This document shows positions 45,611 to 58,000 of a stretch of DNA of 64,000 bases, piece by piece. This DNA is from Progne subis subis (taxonomy: Eukaryota; Chordata; Aves; Passeriformes; Hirundinidae). The stretch covers positions 62,001 to 126,000 of the forward strand of contig JAKJHU010000379.1 in assembly GCA_022316685.1 (NCBI GenBank), given 5' to 3'. The notes beneath the pieces were generated by a model. That model was not told the origin of the DNA. It ran no database searches and saw only the letters and a list, made by a program, of their open reading frames with translations. Position 1 is the stretch's first letter. Each line of letters starts with the position of its first letter. The translations under genes and the position numbers were made by a program.

Positions 45611-46260
45611 GATTCGGAGTGTGCCAGTGGCCCTGTGGTCGCCTGTGTTGTGACTCCCTCCTCCCTCCGTTCCATCCCCGCTGGCAGCCCGGCTGCACCG
45701 AGGCAGGAATGCGGCTCTGGGGAACACCAAACCCCACGGAAAAACCCCTCCTCCTCCTCCCCTTGGTCTGATTTTAGGGCTTTCTGCCTTCCCTGGAGAT
45801 CCCCGAGGTGATGTGGGGCTGGCGGGGGACACAGAGGTCCCCGTGGGGATTGGTGTCCCCTGGGGGCTGCATGGGACAAGGGCACCCCGTTCTGGTGCTG
45901 GAGCAGGGCCGGGGGAGGCTCTGGGGTCGCACAGGGACCCTGCTGTCCTTGGCTCCTCCCGGGAGGCTGCGCGGGGCCCTGGCTGCCGGTCCAGGCAATA
46001 AACCCGGCTGTCGGCCGTGGTGGGTCGGTCTGTCCCCTCTGCGTGGCTGTGACCGCAGTGTCACCGGCCCACACAGCGCCTGGCCAAGCGCCCTCCGGCT
46101 CCTCGGGCTGCTGGGATCCCGAAGCCAGGATTCCCTCTGGCATCAGCCCAGCATCACAGACCCCGTTCGTCCACGGCAAGGGGGACAAACCGGGCGCCGC
46201 TTTCCTTCCTCCGACACTATTTCCATTTTTATTTTAATATGAAAACAAGATGTTGCCGGA
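45611..46260. other. Intergenic DNA without recognisable gene
   Basis: GC-rich unique DNA; no supported exon. A short AT patch (tccatttttattttaatatg) precedes the poly(A) run. Confidence 0.5.
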
Positions 46261-46262
46261 TG

Positions 46263-46265
<3 letters not shown>

Positions 46266-46293
<28 letters not shown>
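46266..46293. repeat. Poly(A) tract
   Basis: About 28 consecutive adenines on plus, followed by gaagaaaa. No retroposed body was recognised. Confidence 0.9.
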
Positions 46294-46301
<8 letters not shown>

Positions 46302-48000
46302 TTCTCCCTTCCCCGTTTTTCCACCGAGTTATTTTGCAGAGGAACATCTGGCAGCAGCTCACAAATGGGCTCCTCCCGCCTGTCGTGGCGGCGGTGCCGG
46401 CTCCCCGCAGCAGCCGGGGCAGCTGGCAAAGGCCACCTGCCACCACGGTGCCCGTCACCCCGTGCCACGGGGTGACATGGGGGACAGCAGGGACGGGAAC
46501 CCGTCAGCATCGTGCCCCACGTGGCCAACGGGGAGCTGGGGAGAGGAGAAACATCTGCCACGTCTTTCATTTGACTCCGTTCCACCCCGAGCTGCTGTTT
46601 CCTTTGGTTTGAGGGTAATGTGGAGGCTGACGGAGGGCTGGGATCAGATCCCAGCTCTGAGCCGGGCTCCAGCCCCCTGCAGCCGGAGCCAGGGCCGGAT
46701 CCCTGCGTGGGCTCGGATCCCCAGCAGGATTTGGGAGCGTTTGGGGGGTGATCGTGCATGGAAGCTCCCCCCAGCCCAACCTGGGCTCAGCTCTCACTGC
46801 TTCTTGCTGAGGGGCGGCCTCAGTTTTCCCCCAAAACCAAACGGCACAGCCGGGAGCCATCCATCCCTTCCTTCCCTGCCACAACCCATCCCGGCGATGC
46901 AACACCGGAATTACAGCTCGGAGCCCGTGCCGGAGGATGTTAGGTGGTAACCATGGCAACGCCAGGTTTCTCTTTCCTTGCCCTTGCCAATCACCTTGAG
47001 ATGCCACCGCGTCCTGGCCACCAGCCGGGCACCGCGCGTCCCCTCCGCACAGCAGAGGTCCCCGAGCCGTCCCGGTGCGTGTGGCAGCAGGACACGGCGC
47101 TGGGGATCCCCAGGGTGGGTCAAGGACGGGATCCAGGCACCCGGCACCGCCCAGGGATCCCCTCGCTGTGGGGGTGGAAGGAGCAGGGACCCCCGCCCCG
47201 TCCCGCCGCCGCGTCCCCGCGCTGGCAGCGTCCCCTCTCCGCTGCCCCGGCGGAAGGAGCCCGGCCGGGCGCTCCGAGCAACATCTGCAAGTGCTTATCC
47301 CTGCAGCCGGCCTGGCCCTTCCCGAAATAGCTCTCCGGGATGGCTGCCCATGCCAGCACTGATGTAATTTGCTTTTATTTCCCTCCCGTCTGCTCCTTCC
47401 CTGCCGAGCCACGATTCCTGTCAGGCACGCTCCGCGCCGGGGGCTCCGCTGCGGCAGGCCCGGAGCAGCTGGGGCACTCCTGGATGATGTTCCTGGTGCC
47501 ACGGAGGGGCTGGGGGGTTCCCGGTGCTCTGGTGGATGTGGTGCCATAGAAGGCTCCTCAGCAGAGCTGGGATGAGCGTTGTTTCTCCAGCATGTGGCTG
47601 AAAACAGGGAAATCCAGGTTGTCAGTGCGGGTTGGTGCTAATGGGGAGGGGTTGGGGGACAGCTGACCCCGAGGTGAATCCTGGCGTTCCCACTGCTCCA
47701 GGAGCCCTGCAGAGGGGTGATTCCCTGGTTCACGTCTCTGGGATTGCAGGGTGTCACTGGGATGGGCACCCCGGCCGTGGGCAGCATCCCAGGGCTGGAG
47801 ATGCCTTTGCTCCGCAGCTCCTCTCCATGCGCAGGGGGGTTAACTTGGCCACTTCCATGCGAGCAGAGACAGCCGGGCGCTGATCCAGTGTGGAGCCGGC
47901 CAGCTGGCGGCCTCCCCTCGCCTGGCTCCGGCACTCCCTGGCTCCGGCTCCGGCACAGACCTCGGGAGCAACGTGTCCGTGCAGCTCCCCCCAGCACAGC
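46294..48000. other. Intergenic DNA without recognisable gene
   Basis: GC-rich sequence with several long frames on both strands but no recognised domain and no plausible splice structure. No RNA gene or mobile element seen. Confidence 0.5.
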
Positions 48001-48002
48001 TC

Positions 48003-48113
48003 CATCCCATCCCATCCCATCCCATCCCATCCCATCCCATCCCATCCCATCCCATCCCATCCCATCCCATCCCATCCCATCCCATCCCATCCCATCCCAT
48101 CCCATCCCATCCC
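48003..48113. repeat. (CATCC)n pentanucleotide microsatellite, about 22 uninterrupted units
   Basis: Perfect repetition of CATCC/CCCAT for about 110 bases, suggesting recent expansion. Confidence 0.98.
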
Positions 48114-48289
48114 TCCCCGCCACCCCCATTGGCTCACACCCTGGGGTCCGGCCTCTCCCTTTCACCAGAGTCATGGAGGGACAGGAATCCCCGGTGAAAA
48201 TCCACGGAGAAAGCACTGTGCCCCCAGTGTCCCCTCGGTCCCCTCGGGGGATGTACGGTGTCCTTGTCTCCCCCCCACCCCACCCCTGC

Positions 48290-48375
48290 AGGAACACACG
48301 GAATCACGTCGTCAAGTAATTGCTTCATTACGGGCTAATTACTGCAATTAGCTGAGCAGAGCTCCTGCTAGGCGA
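48290..48375. promoter_or_regulatory. Small AT-rich element
   Basis: gtcaagtaattgcttcatta, cgggctaattactgcaatta and gctgagcag: three TAATT cores in about 50 bases inside GC-rich DNA. Possibly regulatory. Confidence 0.3.
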
Positions 48376-49105
48376 GGCCTGTCCCTCCAGCGCCCAGCCC
48401 GTGGAGGTGGCACCACGCACGGCACGGGCGGACCTGTGGGTGCTCCACCGGGATCAGGGGGCTCCAGCCTGGCCCCCTCAGGGTGCCCAGCCCCTCGGGG
48501 ACTCTGACAGGAGCCCAGGGCTGGGTGGATGGATCTGTGGCCACCCAGAGCTGCCCTGGCCACCCCCATCCCGGCAGCAGCACCAGCAGTTTGCCACGGG
48601 ACGGGCCCGCGCCGATGCCCTGTGGCCACCCCCGGTGCTGGTCCCTGGCTGCACGTGGGCTTGGTGGCATCCAGCACCGAGGCATTAATGTTCCCTTATG
48701 ACCTTTAGTGGCTTTTCCCATCTGCCTGGCTCCTGGCGCTGGGGCAGGAGCCCGCAGTGGCTCTGTGGCTCTGCCAAGCAGGAGCAAGGCCGGGTTCACC
48801 TTTAATCCCTCCCCTGGGATCTCTGGACACACCAGAGGTGGCGAGCAGAGGCAGCTCCAGCTCTGGGCTCTCCAGAGGTGCTGGGGTGCTTCTTGCACCT
48901 CTCAGCAGTGCCACCAGCCAAAGCCACCGCAGGGGTTGGGGTGCAGCGGGCGCAGAGCTGACTGTCCCCCAAAGAGCTGAAGCTGTGACAGGCAGGATGC
49001 ACGGAGCCCTCATCCTCCACTGTGACCCGGCTGTTGTCACTGCCCCGGTGCCACTGTGAGAGCTGCGAGTGCCAGGACAGCCGTGTCCCGTGCCAGCGGT
49101 TGTGC
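48376..49105. other. Intergenic DNA without recognisable gene
   Basis: GC-rich unique sequence without a supported gene. Confidence 0.5.
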
Positions 49106-49109
49106 TCAG

Positions 49110-49265
49110 CTCTGCTGTCATTGTCACGGCTGCGCTTATGAATAAATGAAGTGCGAGCAAAGCGTCTGCCTAATGGCACGGTGACAAATGTGTACCGAAA
49201 CCGGAGGGAAAACAGAACGATTTGAGGGATTCAATTATTTAACAGAAGCTTGTTACGGCCATTGC
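49110..49265. promoter_or_regulatory. Candidate conserved non-coding element 12
   Basis: Balanced-composition unique block: gcgcttatgaataaatgaag, gcctaatggcacggtgacaa and gggattcaattatttaacag. Non-coding and enhancer-like. Confidence 0.35.
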
Positions 49266-51775
49266 ACCGGGGACCCTCCTCCAGCACGGCCCTGGCTCTG
49301 CCAGGGGGTGGCACGGAGTGTCCTGGGGGGTGTTGGGGATCACAGCTCCCTGGGGTTGGGGACACACAGGATGGGGGGTCTGCAGGAGCCGGTGGCAGTG
49401 GGAGGGATTCATTGGCCCCTCGGGAGATGCAGATGGACTCAAATTCTCTTGTGCTCAGATTCCTGAGGCTGGACACGGCACAGGGTCTCATGCTGCTCGG
49501 TCAGGACCTCGTGGATCCAGCCCTGGTGATGCCACAGTCCGATGTCACAGAGAGGGACTGGCACTGCAAACAGATTTAAATCAGTCCCACTGTCCCCAGC
49601 GCCCAGGGATGTGTGTCCCCACGGCCCGGCCATGGTCACGTCAGCGTGGCACAGGGGACAAGGGCCACCAGCTGCCTGTCCCTGCTGCCTCGAGCTGGGG
49701 GCTCGAAAGGTCCATTCCTCCCTTTTGAGGTCATGGAGACCTCGAGCTCCATCCCGCACGGCAGGCAGCGCTCCCTCCCCGGGCTGCGGGGCTGAGCCAC
49801 GTCCTCATCCGCGGGTGCCAGGAGCCGAGGCCAGCACGGATCAGCGCTCACATCCCTCCCCGGGCAGCCGGCGGTGACGGATCCTGGCAGGGGACAGGAG
49901 CGTGTGGATGTGGGCAGGTTCTGGCAGCGGCCGCGGGCTCATGGGGCAGCTCCCCGTGCACGCCCCGCCGCTGCCTGGGGACAGCTCGCTCCGAGCTCCA
50001 TATGCTGGAGGAGATGAGCTTCATCCACCTCCAGCCTCCTCTGGCTGCAGCCCAGGCTCAGGCAGCGCTGCTGGGGTCTGGCGCAGCATCCCTCCATTCT
50101 CTCTCTTCCCTCCCTTCCTGCAGCTCCGTGGGGTGGGAGCAGCCCTGGCTGAGCCCCCGTGGGACACCGGCGTCCCCTGCTTGATGGCTCAGTCACAAAA
50201 CCCGACAGGAGCGCGGCATCATCCGCCGCCAAACCTCCGCAGGGCCGTGCCCGCATGCCCAGCCCCTCGGGGGGACAGCCCAGCGCCCAGGGGACCCCGA
50301 TGTGAGCACTGAGGGCCCTTTTGCCGCTGCCCCAGCCCCGCCAGCAGCATGGACGCTCCCTGGAATTGTCAGCCCTGACAGCAGCCAGAAGGAAGCTGCT
50401 GTTTGCCAGGGAGGCTGAGCCCGGCAGGGCCCGCTGGGCTGCAGGCAGTGCCAAGCCGCGGAGCGGTGCCGGGAACGAGCCCCGGCTCATCCGCAGGGCC
50501 GGGACAGCCGCGGGTTTGGAGCGGGAACCTTCTGCCGAGGAGCAGGATTGGTGCTGAGACGCGTGTCCCTTTTCCAGCACGAAAATCCCTAATCCTTCCA
50601 TGGATCAGGGGCCAGCTGGGAGCCCCTCTGTCCCAACCCGCCCTCCTCGGGGTCCCTGCGGAGCAGCAGCCAGCGGGTGGCTGTTTGGAGAGGAGAAAAA
50701 TCGCGGCATCAATCCCAGCGGGAGCAGGGGCGGTGATTTAGGGGACCGGTCACCGCCGGAGCTGATGATGAGCTGCGAATGGAGGGGAGAGAAATCAGGC
50801 TGTGACACAAAGTGGCATCTGCTCTCACGGAGTCGCCCGCCCCGAGGAGGGGATAAATCCCTGTCGGCACGTTCCTGCTCTCCGGAGAGATGGATTTGGA
50901 AGGGAGGCTCGGACGTGAGTTATTGGCTGAGGAGCGCTTGTGCCAGCTGGCAGGGGACCCCAGGGATGGTGGCACTCCAGTCTGGGACAGCAGGGACAAC
51001 GGGACTCCGCTGTGGGACCCTAGGGAGGACAGGATTCCATCACAGGACCCCAGGGGTGCTGGGTCTCCAGCGTGGAACCCCAGAGGTCCCAGGTGTCCGG
51101 AGTGGGATCTTTGTGCCTCCCTCCTCTTCCTCCCAGCCCTTCCAGCTTCTTTAACTCTCATTTCCAAACAGGCCAAGATGAGGAAGGAGGAGGAAAAGGA
51201 GACTCTGGAGCCAGGGCTTTTGTTCCTGAACATCTCTTCCCTGTGTGCCAGATGGGCAGAAGGAAATTATCCATAATTCTTTATCTGGAAGTGCTACGGT
51301 GGAGCAGAGTCACATTTTCCCAGAGATTCCAGCTCCAGGGTGGGGGGCTGGGGATGGGGGATACTCCCACTCCCAGGCCCCCCATGTCCAGTCAGAAATG
51401 GGGTCACAACCAGGCACCCTTCTCCATCCCCTCTCTCCCAAGCCGCCCCCCGTCCCCGTGCCCTGTCTCTCACCTCCCCGAGCCCGACAAACGGTTTACG
51501 GGGGGATGATGTACAGCTCGCTTGCTCGTCTAAGTTTTCCTTTAAACGAGGCTTTTTTTTTTGGAGCAGCCTGACAAATCGATCCCCCGTCACCCATCCT
51601 CTGCTCCTGCCGTGGGTAACGGCAGGGAAATGGGTCCCTGGGTCCTTGGGAGGAGTGGGGGCTCTTCCGTGCCTGTGTCCAGAGCCTCTCCCTGCACGTG
51701 TGCCGGGGCTTGTGGCACACGTGGCTGCACATCAGGATTTCGGAGTGTGCACCCTGGCTCGGGCTGTATATCTGG
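49266..51775. other. Intergenic DNA without recognisable gene
   Basis: GC-rich unique DNA. A degenerate repeat of about 33 bp occurs at 50,950-51,105 (gggacaccccagggatggtgg-like units). Open frames show no domains or usable splice pattern. Confidence 0.5.
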
Positions 51776-51779
51776 GTGT

Positions 51780-51905
51780 GCAGAGCTTTATGACAACTGA
51801 AATGGAAAAGACAATTGGATGTCAAAACCTATCCCAGGAACCCATTTATACCCACTGACTTTTATGGGATTCCCACTGATTGATTCAAGCGCCATAAAAC
51901 TCCCC
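51780..51905. promoter_or_regulatory. Candidate conserved non-coding element 13
   Basis: Unique sequence with gctttatgacaactgaaatg, aagacaattggatgtcaaaa, gacttttatgggattcccac and agcgccataaaactcccc. Opposed TTTATG/CATAAA cores of posterior HOX/CDX type are present. No gene. Confidence 0.35.
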
Positions 51906-53470
51906 ACAGCAGCTCCCAGCCCTCCCAGCCTCGGTTCTGTAGGGATGGGATTGACTCCTCTGCCTCTGTCTGACATTCCTGGGGGTGCAGCTTCTTCCCA
52001 GCTCCTTGTGGGAGAAATTCCAGCTCAGAGACTCAGCCACCTTGCCATCCATCCCTCTGCTGGAGCATCAGGCTGAACGATGGGGCTGGAGGCCGTGGAT
52101 GAATCCTGCACATTTTCCTTGGGAAAATCCTTCCTAATCCTCAGTTTTCCATCCCCAGTCACTTCTTCTCCTCTCAGAGGTGAACTTCGCAGTCTGCTGA
52201 CAGTCTCCAAGTGACAGCCCTCAGTGCCATCAAGGCAGGAGCTGGGATGCTCCACGCTGTCCCCAGCGGGACCATCCGTCACCCTGCTCCGCTGCCGCGT
52301 GGCAGCAGCACTGCCCTCACGTGCCGTGGGCGGTTGGTGGCTCCAGGAAGCCAAAATTCCAAGTGTGTGCACAATTCATCGCCCCCAAAGCCCAGCGAGG
52401 CTCTGGAATCCTCTCCAGAGAATGGGGCGGGGACAGGGGGCTCTGCTCACCCAAGTCCTAATCAGAATTCCCCAAAACACCATTTTTCCCCTGGATTTCC
52501 ACAAATCCTAAGCAGACCTGCTGAACCCCCCATTTTTTCCCCTTTTTTCCCCCAAATCCTAAGCAGACTGCAGAAATGAAGCACTTCCGGATAGAAAGGA
52601 ATGGGATATTTCCAGCTGGAAGGGATCACCCCCCCACAGCCCCCCCAAAGCAGAGGATGTCCAGGGAACCTGTGCCAAGCAAGGCCTTCCCTGAGCTCCC
52701 AGAAATAAAATATTTCCATGTCAGAAGGCTTTCAAAAAGGAAATGGGAACCGTAATGGAAAAGATGAGGAAGAATAAGGAGAAGAAATTCGGATGTTAAA
52801 TGGAGGAAAAGCAGTGAAAGGAAGGTTCTGGGTGGGGGTAGGAGCGGGAAGGACGGGGGGACGTCCTCAGGGAGGGCACGGCAGGGGGCTGGAGGGGGTC
52901 ACCAGTGTCTCCAGGAGCCATCGGTGAGCTCGGCGCAGCCCGCGGGGCTGGCGTGTCCCGGAGGAAGGTGAAGGGGAGCCCTTCCCCAGCGCCCCCGGAG
53001 CTGTTGGCACAGGGTTGGGAGCGGCTCAGCCGCCCTCCAGCGCTCTCCTTCCCATGGCTGAGCACGCTGACCTTTCCCGGCGCTTCCCGGCTTTCCTGCC
53101 AGCTGCTGGATGCGCTGGGAGCTGGGGGGGAGGCGGTGGCAGCCCCGGCCCCCTTCCCAACCCCCCTCCCAGCGCTCATCCAGCACCTCCTCACATGGAT
53201 ACCTCCGGGTGTGTGCGGAGAGCTTGGACACAATCAGGACACGGGAATTGCAGCACAGGGACAGGCAGTGGGCGGCGGGCAGAGTGTCCCCGGTGCGTGC
53301 CCGTGACAGCAGGGAGTGATGGTGGCAGCTGAGGGTGACAGGCAGAGTCTGGTCCTTCACATCCCTGGAGAGGACGGGGACACTGCCAGGACTTCCAGGA
53401 TCTGGGCTGGGAAGGTTGGGGCTGGTTCCTGTCACAGTTCCAGGGAGGGGCTGAGCGGTGCTCGGTGTGG
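51906..53470. other. Intergenic DNA without recognisable gene
   Basis: Mixed composition, no supported gene. The stretch at about 52,470-52,570 holds a duplicated C/T-rich motif (aaatcctaagcagac occurs twice). Confidence 0.5.
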
Positions 53471-53499
53471 CTGCAGCTCTTCCATTGCCATGACACTGC

Positions 53500-54590
53500 T
53501 GCTGTGACACTGCTGCATTTTGTGTCACTGCTGCGCCGCTCTTGTGTCACTGTCCTAGTCCCATTTTGTCACTGTCGCGCTGCTGTGTTGCCATCACTGA
53601 GCCACTGTTGTGTCACCGTCGTGTCACCGTCGTGTCACCGTTGTGTCACCATTGTGTCACCGTTGCATGGCCATGGTGTCACCATCACATTGCCCTTGTG
53701 TCACCGTCACTGTCCCATTTTGTCACTGTTGCGCTGCCGTGTTGCCATCATTTGTGCCACCGTTGTGCCACTGTTTCACTGCCATTGTGTCACCATGGCA
53801 TTACCATGATATTGTCTTGTGTCACCATTACGCTGCCATTTTGTCACCGTTGTGTCACCATTTCATTGCTATTTTGTCACCGTTGCGTCACCATTGTGTC
53901 ACCATTGTGTCACCATTGTGTCACTGTTGTGTCACCACTGCACTGCCATTTTGTCATTGTTGTGTCACCGTTGCATTGCCTTTGTGTCACCATTGCATTA
54001 CTGTGACATTGTCATTGTGTCACCGTTGTGTCACCGCTGCATTGCCATTGTGTCACCATTTTGCCACCATTTTGTCACCATTGCGCTACCGTGATGTTGT
54101 GATCTGTCACCATTTCATTGCCATTGTGCCACTGTTGTGTCACCGCTGCACTGCCATTGTGTCACCATTGCATTACCGTGACATTGTCATTGTGTCACCA
54201 TTATGCTGCCATTTTGTCGCTATTGTGTCACCACTGCACTGCCATTTTGTCACCGTTGTGTCACCGCTGCATTGCCTTTGTGTCACCATTGCATTACCGT
54301 GACATCGTCATTGTGACACAGTTGTGTCACTGTTGCATTGCCATTGTGTCACCATTCTGCCACCATTTTGTCACTATTGTGTCACCACTGCACTGCCATT
54401 TTGTCACCGTTGTGTCACCGCTGCATTGCCATTGTGTCACCATTTTGCCACCATTTTGTTGCCACTGCGCTACCGTGACGTTGTCATCGTGTCACAATTT
54501 CATTGCCATTGTGTCACCATTGTGTCACCACTGCTACACTGCCACCACTGTCACCCACCACTGCTCCACCATCCCTGGAGCACCATCACC
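53500..54590. repeat. Degenerate 11/12-bp minisatellite (GTGTCACCNTT), about 1.1 kb
   Basis: Tandem 11- to 12-base units around gtgtcaccgtt and attttgtcacc, interspersed with gcattgccatt and gcattaccgtgacattgtc. Longer blocks recur (for example attaccgtgacattgtcatt near 54,173 and a similar run near 54,293), indicating higher-order duplication. Cysteine/histidine/serine-rich open frames across it are artefacts. Confidence 0.93.
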
Positions 54591-54935
54591 ACCAATCCTC
54601 TCTCTCCCGTCCCTCTCCCATCCCTCTCCCTTCCCACATCCCGCCCTGCCCAGAGCACCCCGGTTTGTCCCAGCGCCCCGCACCCCGACGTCCCCTCCTC
54701 CTGTCTTTTCCCTGGTGCACCAAATCCCGGTGCCTGTGGGGCTGGGAGCTGCTGCTGCATCCCTGAGCTTGGGGAGCCAAGGACAGCGGGGAGCGTGGCT
54801 GAGCTGCTGGTACAGCGTGTCCCGGGAAGGGCAGGCACACCCCGCTCCCTGCTCCCGCCTCTTCCCACCCCTCGGATAAAAGCGCTGCTCCCGGAATAAA
54901 GGATTTCAGAACCCGCTGTGCCTGTGTGGATAGAA
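54591..54935. other. Intergenic DNA with a stray AATAAA
   Basis: C-rich sequence following the minisatellite. A plus-strand AATAAA lies at about 54,895 (ccggaataaaggatttcag), but no upstream exon could be linked to it. Confidence 0.4.
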
Positions 54936-54939
54936 ACTC

Positions 54940-55095
54940 ATTTGTTTAATAGGCAGCAGTTTGGCTTTGTCATGTTCATTTAGTTTTTAATGACGCACAG
55001 TTGTGCCAATATTGATTTTAGCTTATAGGGACTCAAAAAATTTACTATCTGGAATTATCTGAAATGTAGCTGTTTTATCCAGCGGGCAGCGAGAC
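54940..55095. promoter_or_regulatory. Candidate conserved non-coding element 14
   Basis: AT-rich unique block: catttgtttaataggcagca, catgttcatttagtttttaa, tgacgcacagttgtgccaat, attgattttagcttataggg and ggaattatctgaaatgtagc. No coding frame; composition strongly unlike its flanks. One of the best enhancer candidates. Confidence 0.45.
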
Positions 55096-58000
55096 GGATC
55101 TTTCCCAGCCTCGCTCCCAGCAAGGTGGTGGCACGAACCAGTCGGGAAGGGCTCCGTGTCCTCCCTGTCCCCACCTCACCCGTGGTGGAACTCATCCAGG
55201 GAAACTGAGGCACCAGAGTGGTTGCCCCCAAGTCTTGCCTGTGAGGTTGTGTAGGGGATTTGCTCCAGCTGTTGGGTCTTTCCCCCTGTATCTCACAGGG
55301 ATTTTTGCTGTGGGAAGGAATGAGCTGGGAGAGCCAGGGCTCAGACCTGCCCCTTCACCCCGCACCCAGCAGCCTCATCCTTCGCCAGTGGATGATGAGC
55401 CAACAGCTCTCAGGGGTGACAAGAGACAGCAAATCCCATCCGTGGCCCCTTGGAAGTGGAATTCCTCAGTGGGAGCCAGCCAGAATCCATTTCCTGAGCA
55501 TCTTGGTGCTCCCTGAGGTGACACAGGGCGATGTTTGGGGTGTGGTGACCCCAGGAACAGCTGGAACATCAAATCCAGCAGGATGGGTGGGCTCGGCGTG
55601 GGGAGGGGCTGGGCAGGGACCCTCCCCTCCTGCCCGGGTGCCCCACAGCCCGATCCCAACCCAATTATGGGATAATTCGCGTTGAGGTTTGGCTGCTGCT
55701 GATGGGATTGATTGAGGAGCTGGTAATTACATCTCCCTAAAAGGCCCCAGGGGCTTTGCGGGAGCACAAGTGAGGAAGGGAAAGGCTGATTTTTATGGGG
55801 GGACAGGCCTGGGGAGCCTGCCAGAGCCACGTGTCCTCGTCACCATGTCCTCACTTGCGCCCACTCCCCTGCCAGGCAGGGATCTCCTGCCGCAGCCTGA
55901 GCTCGCTGTCATCCATTATGCAGGTCTGTAAATATATTATTTACTATTTCCCCGATTTGCACTCATTATTCATCAGCTGCAGGCAGGGCTGGAGCCCCCA
56001 GGCAGGACCCTGTCCCGCTCTCAGGGGGAGAGCAGAGAAGGGAGTTGGGAAGATGTGGGCTGGGGGCTCCAGGTTCCCCCTGAGCACACCTGGAGGAGTT
56101 CCAGCTGCACGTGGGTGAAATCTCCCACCTCAATGCGGAGCAGAGTTGGGATGCAGCTGCTCTGGGATGCCCACCCTGTGCCAGGCAAGGAAATGCTGGA
56201 GCTGGTCCTTTCCAGGAGGGACGAGCCACGAGTGATGCCCACTGGGGACTGGTAAGGTGGGTTTTGGGCTCTGATGCTTTGGTAGGATTCTGCTGGCAGG
56301 AACCCCAAATTATGGGGTTTGAAAAGCGCTGCTGTGGGCACCCACAGATCTGTGCGTGCTTCAGGGGGTGACGGCAACGTCAGGGGTGCTGGGAGAGTGA
56401 CAGCACAGGTGACATCTCCTAAAAACCCACCTGTTGTCCCCCCAAATAATTTTTGGGGCTGGATTATCTGACAAAAACCCCATTTCTCCAAGTTTTTGAT
56501 GTGGGAATCAGGGATGGGGTTGCTGCAGTTGCTGTGGCTGAGAGGAGTGGGTTTGGGGAGGGCTGTGGCACCCCCAGCCTGGCCCTGGCTGCTGTGGGGG
56601 AGTCAGCAGTGAGCGCCTCGAAAACCTCAGCTCCTGGAAGCATGTGATTAAGTGAGAGTCTTGGATGCAGCCCCCAGCAACCCTGGCTGGTCCCCAGCTG
56701 CTGCTCCCGAGGAACGCTTGGAAGGTGGCCTTTAAATGTTAAGAAATCATGTTAAAATGAGCCAGAGCCTTAGTTTAAATTTTTAATCTCCTGATTTAAA
56801 AACTCAGCCTTGAGGTCGGGGCTGCTGGTGGGGGCTGGTGCTGCTGAGTGGGTGTCTGTGTGCTGGTGGTCCTGAGGTGTGGGGTCAGCTCCGAAAATGG
56901 GGGTGGCACCTTTGCCCTCCTGCTGCTGAGTGGAGCCAGCTCCTCCCGTGGCTCATCCTGAGGCTTCTCTCCACTCTTTCCAGAAAGAAAGACTCTTTCC
57001 TTTCCTGTAGGAAAAGGAAAAACTTGATTTTGCGGGGCAGTTTGTGTGTCTGAGGCTTGGGGGGGGTCCTGGTTCCATGGTTCCAGGGTTAGAAATGTTT
57101 CTTCCCCTCAATACGTGCAGCCTCGAAGATGCTCTGGAGGAGGATTCACCTGATGTGAGCCCCCAGCTGAGGAAGGGAGGGTCTGGAGCAGCAGGAATGG
57201 TGTTTTCCCCACCCTCACACGGGGATCCAGGTGGGAACCCCCACATCCTGCCTGGTACGGGGAGGAGAAGCCCCTGCTGCGGTGGGAGCAGCTCCTGCCA
57301 CGCTGCCCTGAGCAGCAGGAAGGAACTTTAATGCCGGCACCGGGGTGGGTTTGTGAGCCCATGGTGGTGCTGCGTGTGCCAAACCCTGGTGTTTGAGAGG
57401 GAACCAGGGCTGGTTTGGCTCCGTGGGGGTCCCGTGGTCCCCACATCCACCGTGACCCCCTGTTCCGGTGCTTCTGGGCCCATCTGATGGGTGCAGAGGG
57501 CTGGTGGCCATGGGCAGGTCTCCCTGCAAGGCCCTTCCTGGCTTGTTCCAAAGCTCTCCAAGGAGGGAGGCAGACCCTGCTCAGACGCAGGAGCCCTGCC
57601 CGCAGCGCTGGTGCCGCTGCTCTGCTCTCTGCCAGCTCAGAGCCCCCTCAGCGCTGAGCACGGGCTTGCTGGGGGCTCGAAGGAAGATCTTCATTGGGCT
57701 GAGACGCCCCAAACAGCTGATGCTGGGAGACAGCCCCAGGGCTGGGAAGAGGAGCAGCCCTGGCAGGAAGGAGAGGGCGTGCTCCCAGTGCTGCTCCTGT
57801 GCTCGGTGTTTTGGTTTTTTTAACTCATAAAAGATTTAAGATGTTTCTGTTCCGAGCCGGTTTGGAGGCTCCTCGCTCAGCGCCCGAGGGCAGCGTGGAG
57901 CCCTGTTCGATGCCCTTCAAGGAGAGGCGGCTTCGGCCCTGCCAAAAATGGGCGTTTGCTTTCGTGTGGCCTTCCAGAGCCTTCAGGGCCCAGGGAATGA

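Noticed and set aside
53465..54879. Cysteine/histidine-rich frames suggesting zinc fingers
   Set aside because: CHH, VSPLCH and similar strings come from the GTGTCACC repeat; spacing does not match any zinc-finger class.
54895..54900. AATAAA as the 3' end of an unrecognised plus-strand gene
   Set aside because: No upstream exon could be connected; a single hexamer is expected by chance in this much sequence.
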